From Odontesthes bonariensis (lineage: Eukaryota > Chordata > Actinopteri > Atheriniformes > Atherinopsidae), in the NCBI RefSeq assembly GCF_027942865.1, contig NC_134528.1, positions 10,287,586 through 10,351,585 on the forward strand: DNA of 64,000 nt, given 5' to 3'. Below are positions 1 to 12,399 of this stretch, piece by piece; the first letter of the stretch is position 1, and every line of letters begins with the position of its first letter. A model generated the notes under the pieces. It was not told the origin of the DNA and made no database searches. It saw nothing but the letters and a program-made list of their open reading frames with translations. Both the position numbers and the translations under genes were made by a program.

Positions 1-11
1 ATCGGAACAAT

Positions 12-667
12 GGCTGTGTTCGAAACCGCATACTTCTCCTACTACTCCTACTAACTTTTTGAGTTAGTATGCGAGTTTGAGTAAGCGAGAAGTTCCCGGA
101 TGCATACTAGATTCGCCGAAATGTTGGGTATGCATCATGAGGTTACTACTCATACTCAAACTACCCAAGATGCAACGTAACGTGACGTCGCCGATCGTCA
201 TTTCCTGTCAAAACGAGAGTTTAGAGCTAGCTACAACGAGGGTAGGTTCACTTCCTGTTTTCAAAACAAAAGCACCAATTGTATCGTAATGGCTTTCCCT
301 ATGATAGAAGGCAACGGGTATTTTATTTTGTGAAAATAACCGGAAGTGCGTTGCTCACTGCGGCTAGCTTTAGTAGCGCCAAAATTCGTGGGAACAAAAT
401 TGTAAATAGCCGGTATTTTGTCAGGTTTTCAACACGTTGGGGATCTAAACGACTACTTTCTCGCCTGAAAATGTTTCAAATGTTGCCAAAGTTTACAGAG
501 TTTAGAGCTTAAGTGAAATCAGCTTCAGGCCGGCTGATTTCGGCTCAGGCAGGAGCGAAATGCATTGTGGGTTAACGCTCTTCATACTGTCTGATCGATG
601 AGTATGCAGTATGCATGATGGAAGTATGCAGTATGCTAGTATGTAGTATGTAATTTCGAACACAGCC
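12..667. mobile_element. TIR-flanked non-autonomous DNA transposon, copy 1
   Basis: The segment opens with GGCTGTGTTCGAAA and closes with its inverse TTTCGAACACAGCC, so it has terminal inverted repeats of about 14 bp followed by further CATACT/AGTATG-rich imperfect repeats. A second copy in the same orientation lies at 38674-39284 and aligns along its whole length with scattered substitutions. I see no long ORF and no convincing target-site duplication. Class is unassigned. Confidence 0.7.
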
Positions 668-2796
668 GATGACTGTAAACAACGGGGAGAGTGATTGGTG
701 ACATGGTTCAGCTGAGGAAAAGTGGGCACAGGTGAAGGAAGTGGAACTAATGACCGCGAGCTGAGGAAAAAGGTACGGACGTGGCAAAACTAAAGACTAA
801 ACAGAAACACAGAACATGACAAAGAGCCTGATGGTACATTTACATGTGTGCCTGGATATTGCTTAAAAAAAAAGAAAGGAGGAGATTCAGTCTTGTCACG
901 ATGACTCTGTGATACAGTTGATTCATTCATCAAGAATGAACTGTTCACTTAAAGAATATTACAATTCCTTGGTGGGAAATTAAATGCAGGCAGCTTGAGT
1001 TTGTGGCAGATATCATGGATGTAGCAGTAAAAATATTCTTTATTTCCATAAAGCAAAGAAAGTGGATGCAGAGAGTTGATCAAAACGGATATGCATGAAC
1101 TACCAACCCCTTCTGCATCAGAAGCAGAGAAAAACTCTCTACACACACAAATGGCCAACGCTTCGCCACGAGCTCCACAGCTCACGTGCACTCTCACTCC
1201 CACGTGCAACTCCTTTCTGTGTACAAGACTGAACAAGACCTCAAACCGGCAGAGCCACAGCACAGGTGGCCCACATTAGAGGAAGGTCTTGATCTTCCCG
1301 GCAGTACTGTGTCAATGACATCCTTGTAGAGACTCAGTATGATCTAAAAGATACTAAATTTGTTCACCAAATCCTCAATTTTCTTCAGATACAGCTTTCA
1401 TTCACTGGATTTAATTAGTTCAAGTTCAGCTTGATGAATGGTTGACTGCGTTTGACCTTTTTCTCTGAACAATAATCTGAAAGCTTACACTGTGGCAGCA
1501 TTACAATAGAACATAAATAGTTTTAGTTGCTTTTGGTCTGCTTTTATATGCATTTCATACATCGACAGTACACTGATTTGACTAATATTGTTTCAAGTTA
1601 CTTTGCAGATGAACGTTTTAACAAGAAATTTCTGATTAATTGGTGAACTACAATGTAATGTTATGGATTAATCCAAAGAAATAATAAATAAAGTGCTTAA
1701 ATTTGCTCTAAATTCCTCAACCAAACTATATAAATGTTCCTTACATGTTAATAAGTGTTAATGTATCAGTGATAATGATCAAAAAAGGGGTCGTGGCAAG
1801 CTGGATCAGGTCTGGGCTAAAACATATACAGAACGATTGGAGTAGCTGCCATCTGAAATGACCAAGAAAGTTAGTTTTTAACAATAAATTATCATTTATT
1901 GACATATTCAGCTAAGCCAAAGCATTGGATTCTAGTTATTTGACAGGACACTGTATAGTAATATATTTTACACTCTCAGACAATCCATAAAAACAGTGAC
2001 ACCGCATGTTTATTAAATGCTTATTGGTGCTCATAAGCAAAGCTCAAGCTGGCTAGAGCAAGGAGCCAACAACCGATTTCACAACAGAGGATAGAGTGCC
2101 AATTAAAAAGGGGAAACACTCGACAATCCTCATTATCTTAACACTTAATTTCACCCTGTCACAAAGGAGATCTTTGTCCACATTGACTTCTGTATTTTCC
2201 ACAACAGAGCAAAGCTAAAGCACCAACAACAGCACCAACACGACTAAGAGCGGCCCACAGTCAGTCCCCCAGTGGCAACAAGACGTCATAACAACGTGTG
2301 TTTGTGAAGCACCAAAGGATATTTATTTTCAGCTCATACCAACCATGTTGCGGCGTAAAACTCCCACATGTAGGTCTTCCTCAAACCACCATGAAATCTT
2401 AGGTTTGAGTTGTTTAAGACAGCAGACAGTTTGCTCTTCTGGTGCCCGCCTACTTTGTAGTTATAAGCTTCGGCTCAGCCATTAGGAAAAGCCTCTAATT
2501 CTCCAAACAGAGGGCTCTGATTGCTGTTTACTGCAGCCAAGACTGACAGCTCATAAGTTCTTCAAACAACAAGAGAACAAGAGAAACATCTCTTTGATGC
2601 TTATGAGTTTTCTACAGAATGGTGTAGTCTTTGTGAAAGGAACTACGTTCTGCAACCAAAAACATGTGAGAGTGAAGCAAAACATTTGGGGCCAGACAGC
2701 CAACAATGAGACTGAAATCCCTTTACAATGTTATCACTGTTTTCACATTCTCATTTAAAATATTACTACAATAAAATAGTGACTCGCATTCTGTTT
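668..2796. other. Intergenic, no gene seen
   Basis: AT-rich sequence with only short ORFs that lack recognisable domains or plausible splice context. I see no RNA gene here. Confidence 0.5.
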
Positions 2797-3165
2797 TACA
2801 CTCTCAGAAAATAAAGTACAGAACTATACCTTTAGGGGTACGATGGCTTGTCACTGGGGCAGTACCCTCAGAAGGTATAGTTTTGTACCCTCATGGTTTG
2901 TACCTTACAGAGACCAATCTTGTACCCTTTTACTGAAGTAGCCTAACACAGACTGTCTATTGTACCCCAGCATGTAGAAAAAAAGGTACATATATGTACC
3001 TTTTGGACCCTCAAAAAAAGGTACATATAGGTAGCTTTTACCACTTGAGTACATATATGTACCTTTTGGACCATCAAAAAGGTCCAAATACATTATACAT
3101 TAGTATAGATTGTACCTCAGGGTACAAAAAAGGACTTGTACTGTACCCCCATTTCTGAGAGTGTA
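2797..3165. mobile_element. Short TIR element (MITE), TACACTCTCAGAAA ends
   Basis: The left end TACACTCTCAGAAA is inverted at the right end as TTTCTGAGAGTGTA. The interior is full of short GGTAC/GTACC inverted motifs, so the strands could fold extensively. Length about 370 bp, no coding capacity. The outer TA could be part of a TA target duplication, which would suit a Tc1/mariner-type MITE, but that is inference. Confidence 0.65.
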
Positions 3166-3382
3166 TGATACTATTTGTAATCTAACAGCTGTGATTGCTT
3201 TCTCAGTCGTCGTTATCTGGTTTATCTGTCATGAGCTAATCTTAATAAGGGGTAGTTGTGTCTCATTTGTCATATTAAAGCATTTTGAGGCAGCACATTG
3301 AGTCGCATCCTTCCCTCGTCAGCACGCATCCAGATGCGACCACTGCCAAAACGTGCACGGATAACCAGCTCTGATCACCTCG

Positions 3383-3599
3383 CAGCCGTGGCCTAGTGGT
3401 TAGGGAGGTGGACTTAAGATCAGAGGGTTGCAAGTTCAAATCCCGCCATTACCTCTCCCTACACCTCTATCCATGGCTGAAGTGCCCTTGAGCAAGGCAC
3501 CTAACCCCACATTGCTCCAGGGGCTGTAACCAATACCCTGTATCTAAATAGCTGTAAGTCGCTTTGGATAAAAGCGTCAGCTAAGTGTAATGTAATGTC
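3383..3599 (+). mobile_element. tRNA-derived SINE
   Basis: The head contains a pol III A-box-like TGGCCTAGTGG and a B-box-like GTTCAAATCC (3434-3443), as in tRNA-derived SINEs. It is followed by a core (CCCTTGAGCAAGGCACC), then a LINE-like 3' tail (GCTTTGGATAAAAGCGTC) and short TAATG tail repeats. This layout is typical of fish SINEs. It is a retroposon, not a functional tRNA gene, because the anticodon arm and acceptor stem do not fold properly. Confidence 0.8.
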
Positions 3600-6391
3600 T
3601 GTTCCACATCGGTCTGGGATGCAGCTCAGAAGCCTGTCTGCTCGTAAGCAGCAGTAATAGGAAGGATTAACAGGAGCTGATGTTTCGTGACCACTGGGTA
3701 CTGCTCATGTACACCCCCGCTAGCTGGCAAGCACCAGATGGGTTTCTGGGTAATCCTTGTGTGGGATCAGGGGAAGACCTAGGTTGATGGTGTGGGCGTG
3801 CAGAACCAATCTGGGATTAACTATTGAAGACAAAAACATTCATGTACCACACAAACCCTTTCAGAGATGCAAAGAAGGTATCCTACTTCTAAATTAACGA
3901 GCAATGACGCCATTTTGAAACATTTCATGAGCTCTGTGCTTCAGGAGAGCACAAGAAGAGGTAGCTCTTGAAATACGACTGATTCTCGATTCTTTGTGGA
4001 GGCATTAAATTATGTGTGTAGTCGTATTTATATATCTCTCCTGCAGCTGAACAAGTTATGAAAAAGTTTGTCCACATAATTTAAATCATAGGGAATTTAC
4101 GACCCATTGTTTCCTCGAGGCTCCTCCGAGCAATAAATCATTCTCCCCTCCGAGTCTGCTGGAAAACAAGTGTACATAAATTCAAAATAAATACCCTCAG
4201 ATCCCAGACGTGATATTGTTTATTTACAAGAAAAATGAAAAGGTCTCTGTCATTAAGCGAATGGAAAAAGGGTGACGGAAGAAATTATTGGATCCATATG
4301 TTTTGGAATGGGTTCAACTCGAAGATAAAGGCAATATGCCACAAATATTTGAGCTTGTCCCACCGTGACATTGTGTTTTTCCCAACCAAGAAATACATCC
4401 CCTTCGTGTTATTTCTTTCTGCATTTATAGCCCCGGGCGTAAAAGAATTGAAGCCTCAGCTTCCTTTTCAATCCATTCAATCCAAAGGCTCGACTCTAAA
4501 AGAAGGCCAAGTGGCAGCTTTATGACCTTTCAATAAAAGCTAAAGCGACAAATTCAGCCCTCCCACAAACACAGTCCCTTTTGAACCCCCCAAAGACCTT
4601 CACTTTGCACCATGTTTCCTACAAACGACCAGCTTTGCTCTGCACCAACCTCCCCCTACTTCCACAGCAAAGCTATCAAGGTTGATGTCCTCGAAAGGCT
4701 CTGTTGGTGGTGAAATCGGAGATATTTCATAGGCATTTACATCAATACAACTAAATACAAAGTTAAGGATGTGAGGCAGCAAACTAAACTGGGATTATCA
4801 GCAAAACTTTGAAACTAAAGATGGAAAAATGCAGACAGATGGAGGCTGATAAAGATGAGAAAAGGGCTGAAACAGAAAGAGACAGTAAGACTGGTTGATC
4901 TCAGGATTCTCGTATTGATCCAAGCTTCTTTTTCTCATTTCCCTGCCCTCCCGGTAACCTCAGCTGGATTGAACAAACAGCTACAAGCAGCAATATGACC
5001 CCCACTGCTGCCCTCCCAGGTCACTCTTTAGTGACTGCTGACATCTGGTAACCATGGTGACAGAAGATTAAGTTTAAGGCCTGGGTGGACATGTTAAGAG
5101 GTTGGATTTGTGCCCAGCTTCATGGCGCTTTCAATCATAGTGGCAATAAAGAAACTGTATAGCTCTGCTGTTATTTATGTGGATTCTTTATTCATTTCAT
5201 GACTCTTTTGGGTTGATGGAAACTAGCTGCATTTTGGTTTGTTCACCAGCCGGTCCTCTACGTTGCTTCACACGCTATATAATTTCACCACCATCAGATG
5301 AATCCAAATTACTTTGACTATCTACAATTTTTTTTTTGTCCACTGGCAACATGGATGCCTCACTATTTAATTCCTTTTCATATGTCCACTGAAATTTTTA
5401 AACATCTACCCACAATCTTAAAACATGTGGGATATTTATGGTCCGCAGGGGATTAATAAAGACAACTTTGGCCCTTTGTTTATCTTTCCACTGGAAGTAT
5501 TATCCTCCACAACCATCAATATGTCAATTCACTAAATACTTTAATCCATGATGAAATATCAGCAAAACTATTTCCTTCACTGTTAAGTGCTACCCAGGAA
5601 TGTTTGCATGCTAAGATGATAAATCTGATGAATTTCAACATCTCTATAAATATATTCATGACTATGTTAGCGTACTAGCATTAGCATTAAAATGAAACCT
5701 AGTGCTATCATTAATTGATGTCCTGTTTAGCTCCTTTAATCTTAATTTAGCTGTTTTAGCTACATCTTATTGGGTTAAACATATCATTTTGTCTCTTGGG
5801 AGAATGTTTTTCCCCATTAATGTACCTTTTTCTTGAAAAAACAAACAAACAAACAGTCAAATATCAGCATGTTAGCATGATTAGCATGTTAGCTACCATT
5901 TCACCAGTTTCCCACAACAGGTAACTTCGGAATTCATAGTTTATATAATTTCTCATTGGGATAGATAAAGTTTTTTTTCCATTTATTTAATCTTACACAT
6001 TAGCGCTGCAAAAACAACATTAGTGTGACTGTCTTCATTCTTTAGGCCTACAATGACGCCATTTTGAAGCACTTCATGATCTCTGAGCCGCAGGAAAACA
6101 CTAGAAAAGAGAGCTCTTGAAATACGATCGAACCTCGATTCTTTGTGGACACACTGAATTATAACTGTTGTCATTTATATCTCTACTGTAGCTGAACAAC
6201 TTGTGAAAAAGTTTGTCTACAAAATTTTAATCACAGTAAATATATGACCCACTGTTCTCTCAAACCTCTTCTGAGCATACCAACATTAGTTTTTAAAAGA
6301 AACTTCTGTCAATAGTTGTCCTGTTTTGTTCCTCTCGTCTGTATTTAGCTGTTTTAGATGCATTTAAATTGCAAATATTTCAACATCTACC
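3600..6391. other. Intergenic; contains a diverged internal duplication
   Basis: No gene is recognised. About 3901-4130 resembles 6050-6280: both contain GACGCCATTTTGAA, GCTCTTGAAATACGA, TCGATTCTTTGTGGA and a later GAAAAAGTTTGTC. This points to an old dispersed repeat or local duplication. Confidence 0.45.
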
Positions 6392-6914
6392 TAGCCTGGG
6401 AATTCCCATGCTGTTTGCGCGCGATTTCATTCACACTACAAAGGAAGCCTGTAAACCTTATTTTTGCCCGAGTTAGGGAACCAATCACAGAACGGGGGGG
6501 GGGGCGGCAAGACGATGTCGACGTCTATGTGCGACACCGAAGCTTGTAGAGTGTTAATCCAACATGGCAGCAGACACAACGTTACCATTACCGTTCGATG
6601 CAGCCTTAGAAAGTGTTTTAAGTAGCTTAGAACGCAAGTTTACTTTTAAAAAAGAGCAACGTTTGCCGTTGAAAGATTTCATTGCCTTCTTCCTCGTCGA
6701 ATTTCTGTCGCTCTACATACATCATCTGGTATAAGTGATACAATTGGCTATGAATCGCGCGCAAAGCAGCAGAACTAGACGCCATTTGATAGACATTCGT
6801 AGCGCCCAATAAACGGCTCCAGGCATTCGTAAACCACGCCTCAAATACGAGAAAATGCACACCTAGTTCCCAGACCACCATCTCATCGAGATGTGGACGC
6901 ATCAGCCAGGCTAG
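6392..6914 (+). mobile_element. TAGCCTGG-ended element, copy 1
   Basis: The left end TAGCCTGG is inverted at the right end as CCAGGCTA. A G-run at 6495-6503 precedes a short ORF at 6564. Related sequence occurs at 7043-7186 (right part only) and 41565-42527 (nearly complete but interrupted). No clear target duplication was found. It is probably a deletion derivative of a larger DNA element. Confidence 0.6.
6564..6734 (+). pseudogene. Truncated helicase-like N-terminal fragment inside a repeat
   Basis: A 56-codon ORF begins MAADTTLPLPFDAALESV and continues with a Lys/Arg-rich stretch and KKEQRLPLKDFI. The pattern of a short helix followed by K-x-E-Q and a hydrophobic stretch resembles the Q-motif region just before Walker A in RecQ-like helicases found in many fish genomes. 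No Walker A follows; the frame soon stops. The copy near 41733 has the same start but is broken earlier. The family assignment is inference from pattern only. Confidence 0.3.
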
Positions 6915-7042
6915 GTGTAGACATTAACCGGCTTGAATTGGAGCCCGATTTTAACATTTAAGATGCATTTACAACCACACATGGAGCCGAAATGCACCAC
7001 AGACCAGAAATTATAACCAAAAAATTCCAAAAAAAACAAAAA

Positions 7043-7186
7043 ATTCCTCGTCGAATTTCTGTCGCTCTACATACGTCACGGGAAGAACCAGACGCCATTT
7101 GATAGACATTCGTAGCGCCCAATAAACGGCTCTAGGCATTCGTAAACTACGCCTCAAATATGAGAAAATGCACACCTAGTTCACTA
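7043..7186 (+). mobile_element. Partial copy of the TAGCCTGG-ended element
   Basis: Matches the right half of 6392-6914 (CCTCGTCGAATTTCTGTCG through GAAAATGCACACCTAGTTC) but lacks both termini and has an internal deletion around the GGGAAGAACC junction. Confidence 0.6.
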
Positions 7187-7908
7187 TCTTAGCGTACTAA
7201 CATTAGTATTTAGATTAAACAGAGTGCTAGCTTTAATTGATGTCCTGTTTAGCTCCTTTCATCTTAATTTAGCTTTTTTAGATACAGCTTATTTCCTTAA
7301 AGATATATCACCCATTCTTTCCTCAAGTCTCATCTGGGCATAGCTACTAACATTAAAACAGCAGTTCTAAGTTCTAGCAATAGTTGTCCTGTTGTTTTTC
7401 CCCTCTCATTCAATGTTTTAATCTAAATTGCTTAAACATGTAATTTTGTCTTTTGGGAGAAATATTGTCCTCCATTCGCTTCAAAAACTGGAGGATCATG
7501 AATCAGTCTTCCATACAAGCTAATATTGGCATGTTAGCATGATTAGCACATTAGTTGCTTGAGCTTAAATGCACATGGACTAAATGAAGGGTTATTTCCC
7601 CACAACAGGTACATTTGGAAGTCAAAGTTTAATCTTATTTTCACACACTTTTAGTTATTCACAGCCAACTGTGCACCAGGGTCCTGGCTCAGTGACGTCT
7701 GATGTCTCAGCACACTACGACAGATAAAGACAAGTGGACTGATTAGAAACACAACACAGCTGTACTGATCACGCTCACCTGGCACTGTTCCCTGAATCAC
7801 TACCTCACATCACCCTCCTGTAGCTGAGCATCAACTAACCCCCACTTCCACAGTCTCCTTTGTTATTTATAACCTTTTTACAGGTGGTTTCTATTGCTGT
7901 TATTGCAA
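7187..7908. other. Intergenic; repeats of the 5.65-5.77 kb sequence
   Basis: About 7190-7290 resembles 5660-5770 (shared TTAATTGATGTCCTGTTTAGCTCCTTT). No gene is recognised. Confidence 0.4.
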
Positions 7909-8318
7909 CACTGGAAAAAAATGCCCCTCCAAAAATAAGTCAAAAAACAACAAATACGAGACGTTTTTGCTTGAAATAAGCAAAAACATCTGCCAATGGA
8001 ACTAGTCAAAATCGACTTGTCAAGATTTCTTGAAATAAGATGTGATATTTAGGACTTTTGAGATAAAAGTGATCTTGGAATTAGCTTAAAAACCTCTTTG
8101 AATGGAAAAAAAAAAGCTTGTTTCATGTGAAATATGACTCAAAACAAGATGTTTTCAAGACTTTTTCACTTAACAAGATATTCAAGATGTATTGTATTAA
8201 AACAAGTCCCTATATCTGGCTGAAATAGTACTTGTTAGGCAATTGTGTCTTATATTAAGTGTAATGAGATATTCAATGAGACAAATATACTTGGTAAGAT
8301 TTAGATTTTTTTCCAGTG
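7909..8318. mobile_element. MITE with CACTGGAAAAAA termini
   Basis: The left end CACTGGAAAAAAAT is mirrored by ATTTTTTTCCAGTG at the right end. The 410-bp interior is AT-rich with CTTGTT/AACAAG motifs and no ORF. Confidence 0.65.
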
Positions 8319-9775
8319 AATATGATTGAAAATTCTACAAATGCAAATACTGAAACTCGAAAATATCCATCTTTATTCTGAATTTGATGCTAGCAACACA
8401 TTTTGGGACACTCTGTTTGGGAATTGAAGGGACTGAAAGTGTACTTTAGAAAGTGAAATGTTCTTGGTCTCCATATTTTCTGTTTCACAAAGCAACTCAA
8501 GCAGACTAGTCATTGTGTACAGATTGTGCTTTGGCATGTTTACACTAGAAACAATCTAAATGACTGTGTTAGTCTGAACAAAACTGGACTTTTCAAATGC
8601 ATGTGTTAGACAAATTTAAGTCATAGAAAGCTGAAGGTATGAAAGCTAGACTAACATACCCGGATAATGCGATTAGGGGTAGAATCCCTCCACTAAACTC
8701 CACTAGACTATACACTCCAAACATCTTCCAAAGTTCCATCTTTTTCCATCTTTTTTGACTGAAAATCAGCCCATGAAGACTATTTGTCTACTAACGTTCA
8801 CTTTTAGCATTTCCAGACATGCTGTTTGTACTAATCCTGATTTTTTTTACAAGCGCAGCATCATCGAACAAATTAACAATTTAAAGAAGTTAAAGACAAC
8901 GCCTGTGCAGTGACTTAAAAGAACTTGCATGTACAATGATCTCCCACAGAGAAGCTTGAAGCAACAGAATGTTTTGAATGTTTTCTGGTCCAGTATCCAT
9001 CAAAAATCTGAAGAAAAAAAAAAGCCAAATCTGCAGTTTATGTGGCCCGTTGGTCCCTCGCGACCCTTTCCCACAACTCACGTCAAAGCCAGCATAGAAT
9101 GTTAGGGCTAAAACCGGCCCATATTTGACCCCAATTTGACCCAGCTCATCACACAATTGAGCCTTTAATACCAAAAGTAGCACAGATGAGACCAAAATGT
9201 GTCTGCTATCTTGGATGGATGTTGGCTTTTGAACTGTGTGCTGAAATCAGGCCTGATAGTCCTGATAGTTTTCCATATAAGGCTACTGAGGTGCTGGTCT
9301 AATTACATCACCCACCAGGGACTTATGCAGGTTTCACCACCATTTGCAACTGGATTCAAATGACCTGAACATCTAATGTGAAGGTAGGGTTGGGAAACAG
9401 CAACATGTTATAGCTGGGATGGTCAACAGCAGAAGTGCTCACTAAAACACTGCCAGATGTAGAAAAAAGAAAACATTGCACAGTAATTCTCTTAATTACA
9501 ACAGTTGTAATCAGCCGTTTTATTTTTGGCTATATATTTTGACTATTGCAGCCTCGCTCCAGCCTTGGTCCATCCTCAAGGAGCCGGACCCAGACAAAGC
9601 AGAGGCTTGTTTTCAGTTTAAAGTTTCAAAGCAGCATTTTGTTGATGCTGCAACACAACTGTGTTCCATGATGTTTCTGAGCCCAGAGTGGGACCATCAC
9701 TGCGGAATAACGTCTGTTTTTGATGCAATGCTTTCTGAGGAGCTGAATATTACAGCTAATTCAATACGTTTTCTT
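8319..9775. other. Intergenic, no supported gene
   Basis: An open frame at 9476-9778 (100 codons) has no recognisable domain and runs into a transposon end, so I do not call it. The rest shows nothing recognisable. Confidence 0.4.
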
Positions 9776-9908
9776 TAGGGCTGGGCAACAATTGAAGTCT
9801 TTAATCTAATTAATCGCATGATTTCCCTGATTAATCACGATTAATCGCATTTGTACGCAAAATCCAAAAATGAATCCAAAAGTAGTGTATAGCTTTTAGC
9901 ATTTAGTT

Positions 9909-10214
9909 TTATTTTAAATGTGCTGCCTTATGAATGAAAGTGCCACAACATTTGTTGTGAAAACACACTTTTAACATCAGCATCTTTCTGTAGTTTTTAT
10001 GTAGAAGCCTCGCTCCACTGTCTGTTTCCTTGAATGACTTGCTGCTATCAGTTGTGTGTTTTGCCTTTAAGTGATATTTTAGACTGGAACTACTACGGTG
10101 AGAAGACAATTCAACTTGGCAGTGTTTACAGATGACTTTGGTTCTGTCGACTCCGCCGTCTGGAAGAACTTTAAAATGAAAATGGCCGAGTAAAAGTTCC
10201 GTACCCTTCTCCAT
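9909..10214 (-). pseudogene. BED-type zinc-finger fragment of a hAT transposase
   Basis: 101-codon ORF starting MEKGTELLL. CKHC (Cys-x2-Cys) is followed by HLKAKH (His-x4-His), the metal ligands of a BED finger, which binds DNA in hAT transposases and ZBED proteins. The RNase-H-like catalytic domain is absent; the frame ends soon after a basic stretch. The copy at 20138-20443 differs at only about 7 residues. I treat it as a transposon remnant, though an uninterrupted finger could in principle be expressed. Confidence 0.65.
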
Positions 10215-10262
10215 GTTTGGTGGATCCGCCGATTACTTTCTTTTCCGGTTCCGCAGCAGACA

Positions 10263-10990
10263 GCAACAGACTTTTACAAAATAAAAGCCTGTGAGCAACA
10301 GACTTTTACAATAATAAAAGCATGTGAGCAACAGACTTCTACAGAATAAAAGCCTGTTAGCAACAGACTTTTACAGAATAAAAGCCTGTGAGCAACAGAC
10401 TTTTACAGAATAAAAGCCTGTTAGCAACAGACTATTACAGAATAAAAGCATGTGAGCAACAGACTTTTACAGAATAAAAGCCTGTTAGCAACAGACTTTT
10501 ACAAAATAAAAGCATGTGAGCAACAGACTTTTACAAAATAAAAGCATGTGAGCAACAGACTTTTACAGAATAAAAGCATGTGAGCAACAGACTTTTACAG
10601 AATAAAAGCCTGTTAGCAACAGACTATTACAGAATAAAAGCATGTGAGCAACAGACTTTTACAGAATAAAAGCCTGTGAGCAACAGACTTTTACAAAATA
10701 AAAGCATGTGAGCAACAGACTTTTACAAAATAAAAGCATGTGAGCAACAGACTTTTACAGAATAAAAGCATGTGAGCAACAGACTTTTACAGAATAAAAG
10801 CATGTGAGCAACAGACTTTTACAGAATAAAAGCCTGTTAGCAACAGACTTTTACAAAATAAAAGCATGTGAGCAACAGACTTTTACAAAATAAAAGCATG
10901 TGAGCAACAGACTTTTACAGAATAAAAGCCTGTTAGCAACAGACTTTTACAGAATAAAAGCCTGTGAGCAACAGACTTTTACAATAATAA
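10263..10990. repeat. 32-bp minisatellite, about 23 units
   Basis: Unit GCAACAGACTTTTACA followed by RAATAAAAGCMTGTKA recurs every 32 bp. Variation is concentrated at a few positions (AGA/AAA, CCTG/CATG, GAG/TAG), producing higher-order patterns. The sister hAT copies hold only one or two units at this place, so the array expanded in this copy. Confidence 0.9.
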
Positions 10991-11071
10991 AATAAATAAT
11001 AAAACCTGCGTTAATGCGCGATAAAATATGTGTCGGCCTTAAATAATAACGAGTTAACTCGCCCAGCCCTA

Positions 11072-12399
11072 GATTTCTTGTCTTTGTCCCATCTGCTCTA
11101 AGTTAGATTCTCTTAATCAAAATTAAATTATAATTTTGTACGTTTTTTTAAGATACTTAATCTCACGGAAACATGCCATGAATCTTATCTAGATTTAACA
11201 AAGAGGCCATTTTCTAAGAAATGGGGCTGTAATTGCATGTATTTTTCCTGTAGTGCGCATGTTTCTGACTTCTATCACCCTTTACCATGGTTGCACCTGT
11301 CGGTGTGAGAAATCCCCTTTCTAGTCCCTGACACATAGTCCCCAAGGCTTCCCTCTCTTGAGAGTTTCTTCTCAGCCACCGACTCACCCTGGAAAACAAC
11401 AAAGAGGCAGCACAGCATGTGACCGAAACATGCAAAACTGTGGAAAACAGATACTGCCCATGCAGCTCCTTCAGACTTTCATCCCCATCGGATGAGATCA
11501 GGACCTGATCATCAGGTGCACAGCACCACCATTCCTTTGTGTCTTCTCACACCTTTTTATTCTGGACACTCAGGAGTAATTGGGTGTTTTTTTGCATTGG
11601 CTGACTGATACCTCCAAATGTCCACCATGTGTCTCAGCTGTTGAAAACGCCTCATCGCCATGCAAATGTATTCAGTGGCCAGCTGCTGTGCCAAGATGAT
11701 TCTGCAGAAGATCACCCTTGAAACTTCTAATGAGCTCACCGCTGCGAATAATGGGGACAGTGAGGTCACGGAAGTCAAGATGTGCGCGTGTGCTTTGTGT
11801 GGCTCTCTAAGAAGTTTTGTATTTGCATGTATTTGTGTGCAAGCGAGTGCGATTTGGCATTAAGTGTCGAAGGACGCCGAGCAGGAGGCATGCAGCAGCT
11901 AACAAGTAGTTATGGCATCGTGTCAGGAGCAGGAGCGCACACACCTGCGACCTGGTCTTTCTTTGCATAATATCCTTATTGAGATTTGTGGAGAATAACT
12001 GGTTAAAAAACCCATTAGTGAATAAAGTGGCACGAGAGCCACAAATAGCTTTGGCAGTTTCTGCATCAGAACACATGAGAAATTGAGTGTAATAAAATCT
12101 ATTAGTGAACAGGGCACACACACAGGCTGAGCAGCAGCAAGGTGACGTGAACATAGAAATAAAGGTCGCCGTCTTTTCTGCTCTGGGAACTCTGAAAGTG
12201 TGCTCTGCATCATTATTGTCAGCTGGGACCCGGTAGGCCACCTTGTGTGTTCTTAAAGGTTATTACAGTTATCTTTGCAGTGGGAAAAATATTATTTTGT
12301 CTTCTTCTTTCAGCAGTCGAGATACAAAAGTGATATCAGTCGGAAGTGGGCTCAACCCAAACCAGTGCAGCGCTGCGCAGACTTTTATATAATCGCTAA
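11072..12399. other. Intergenic, no gene seen
   Basis: Short overlapping ORFs on both strands around 11.6-12.2 kb have no domain or splice support. Nothing else is recognised. Confidence 0.45.

Larger units (their letters stand above)
9776..11071 (-). mobile_element. hAT-like element, copy 1 (expanded minisatellite)
   Basis: The termini are TAGGGCTGGGC and GCCCAGCCCTA. The 8-bp flanks gttttctt and gatttctt match at 7 of 8 positions, which is the hAT-type target duplication size. It carries an N-terminal BED-finger ORF (9909-10214) and a long 32-bp tandem array (10263-10990). No catalytic transposase region is present, so it is a non-autonomous deletion derivative. Sister copies are at 19888, 39385 and 48347. 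Confidence 0.85.

Noticed and set aside
3383-3460. tRNA gene
   Set aside because: A and B boxes are present, but the cloverleaf is imperfect and the sequence continues into a SINE core and LINE-like tail.
9476-9778. 100-codon ORF left of hAT copy 1
   Set aside because: No recognisable domain; it runs into the transposon terminus and has no splice context.
10263-10990. CRISPR-like regular array with 32-bp period
   Set aside because: Units are directly contiguous with no unique spacers, and they lie inside a transposon in a vertebrate genome; it is a minisatellite.
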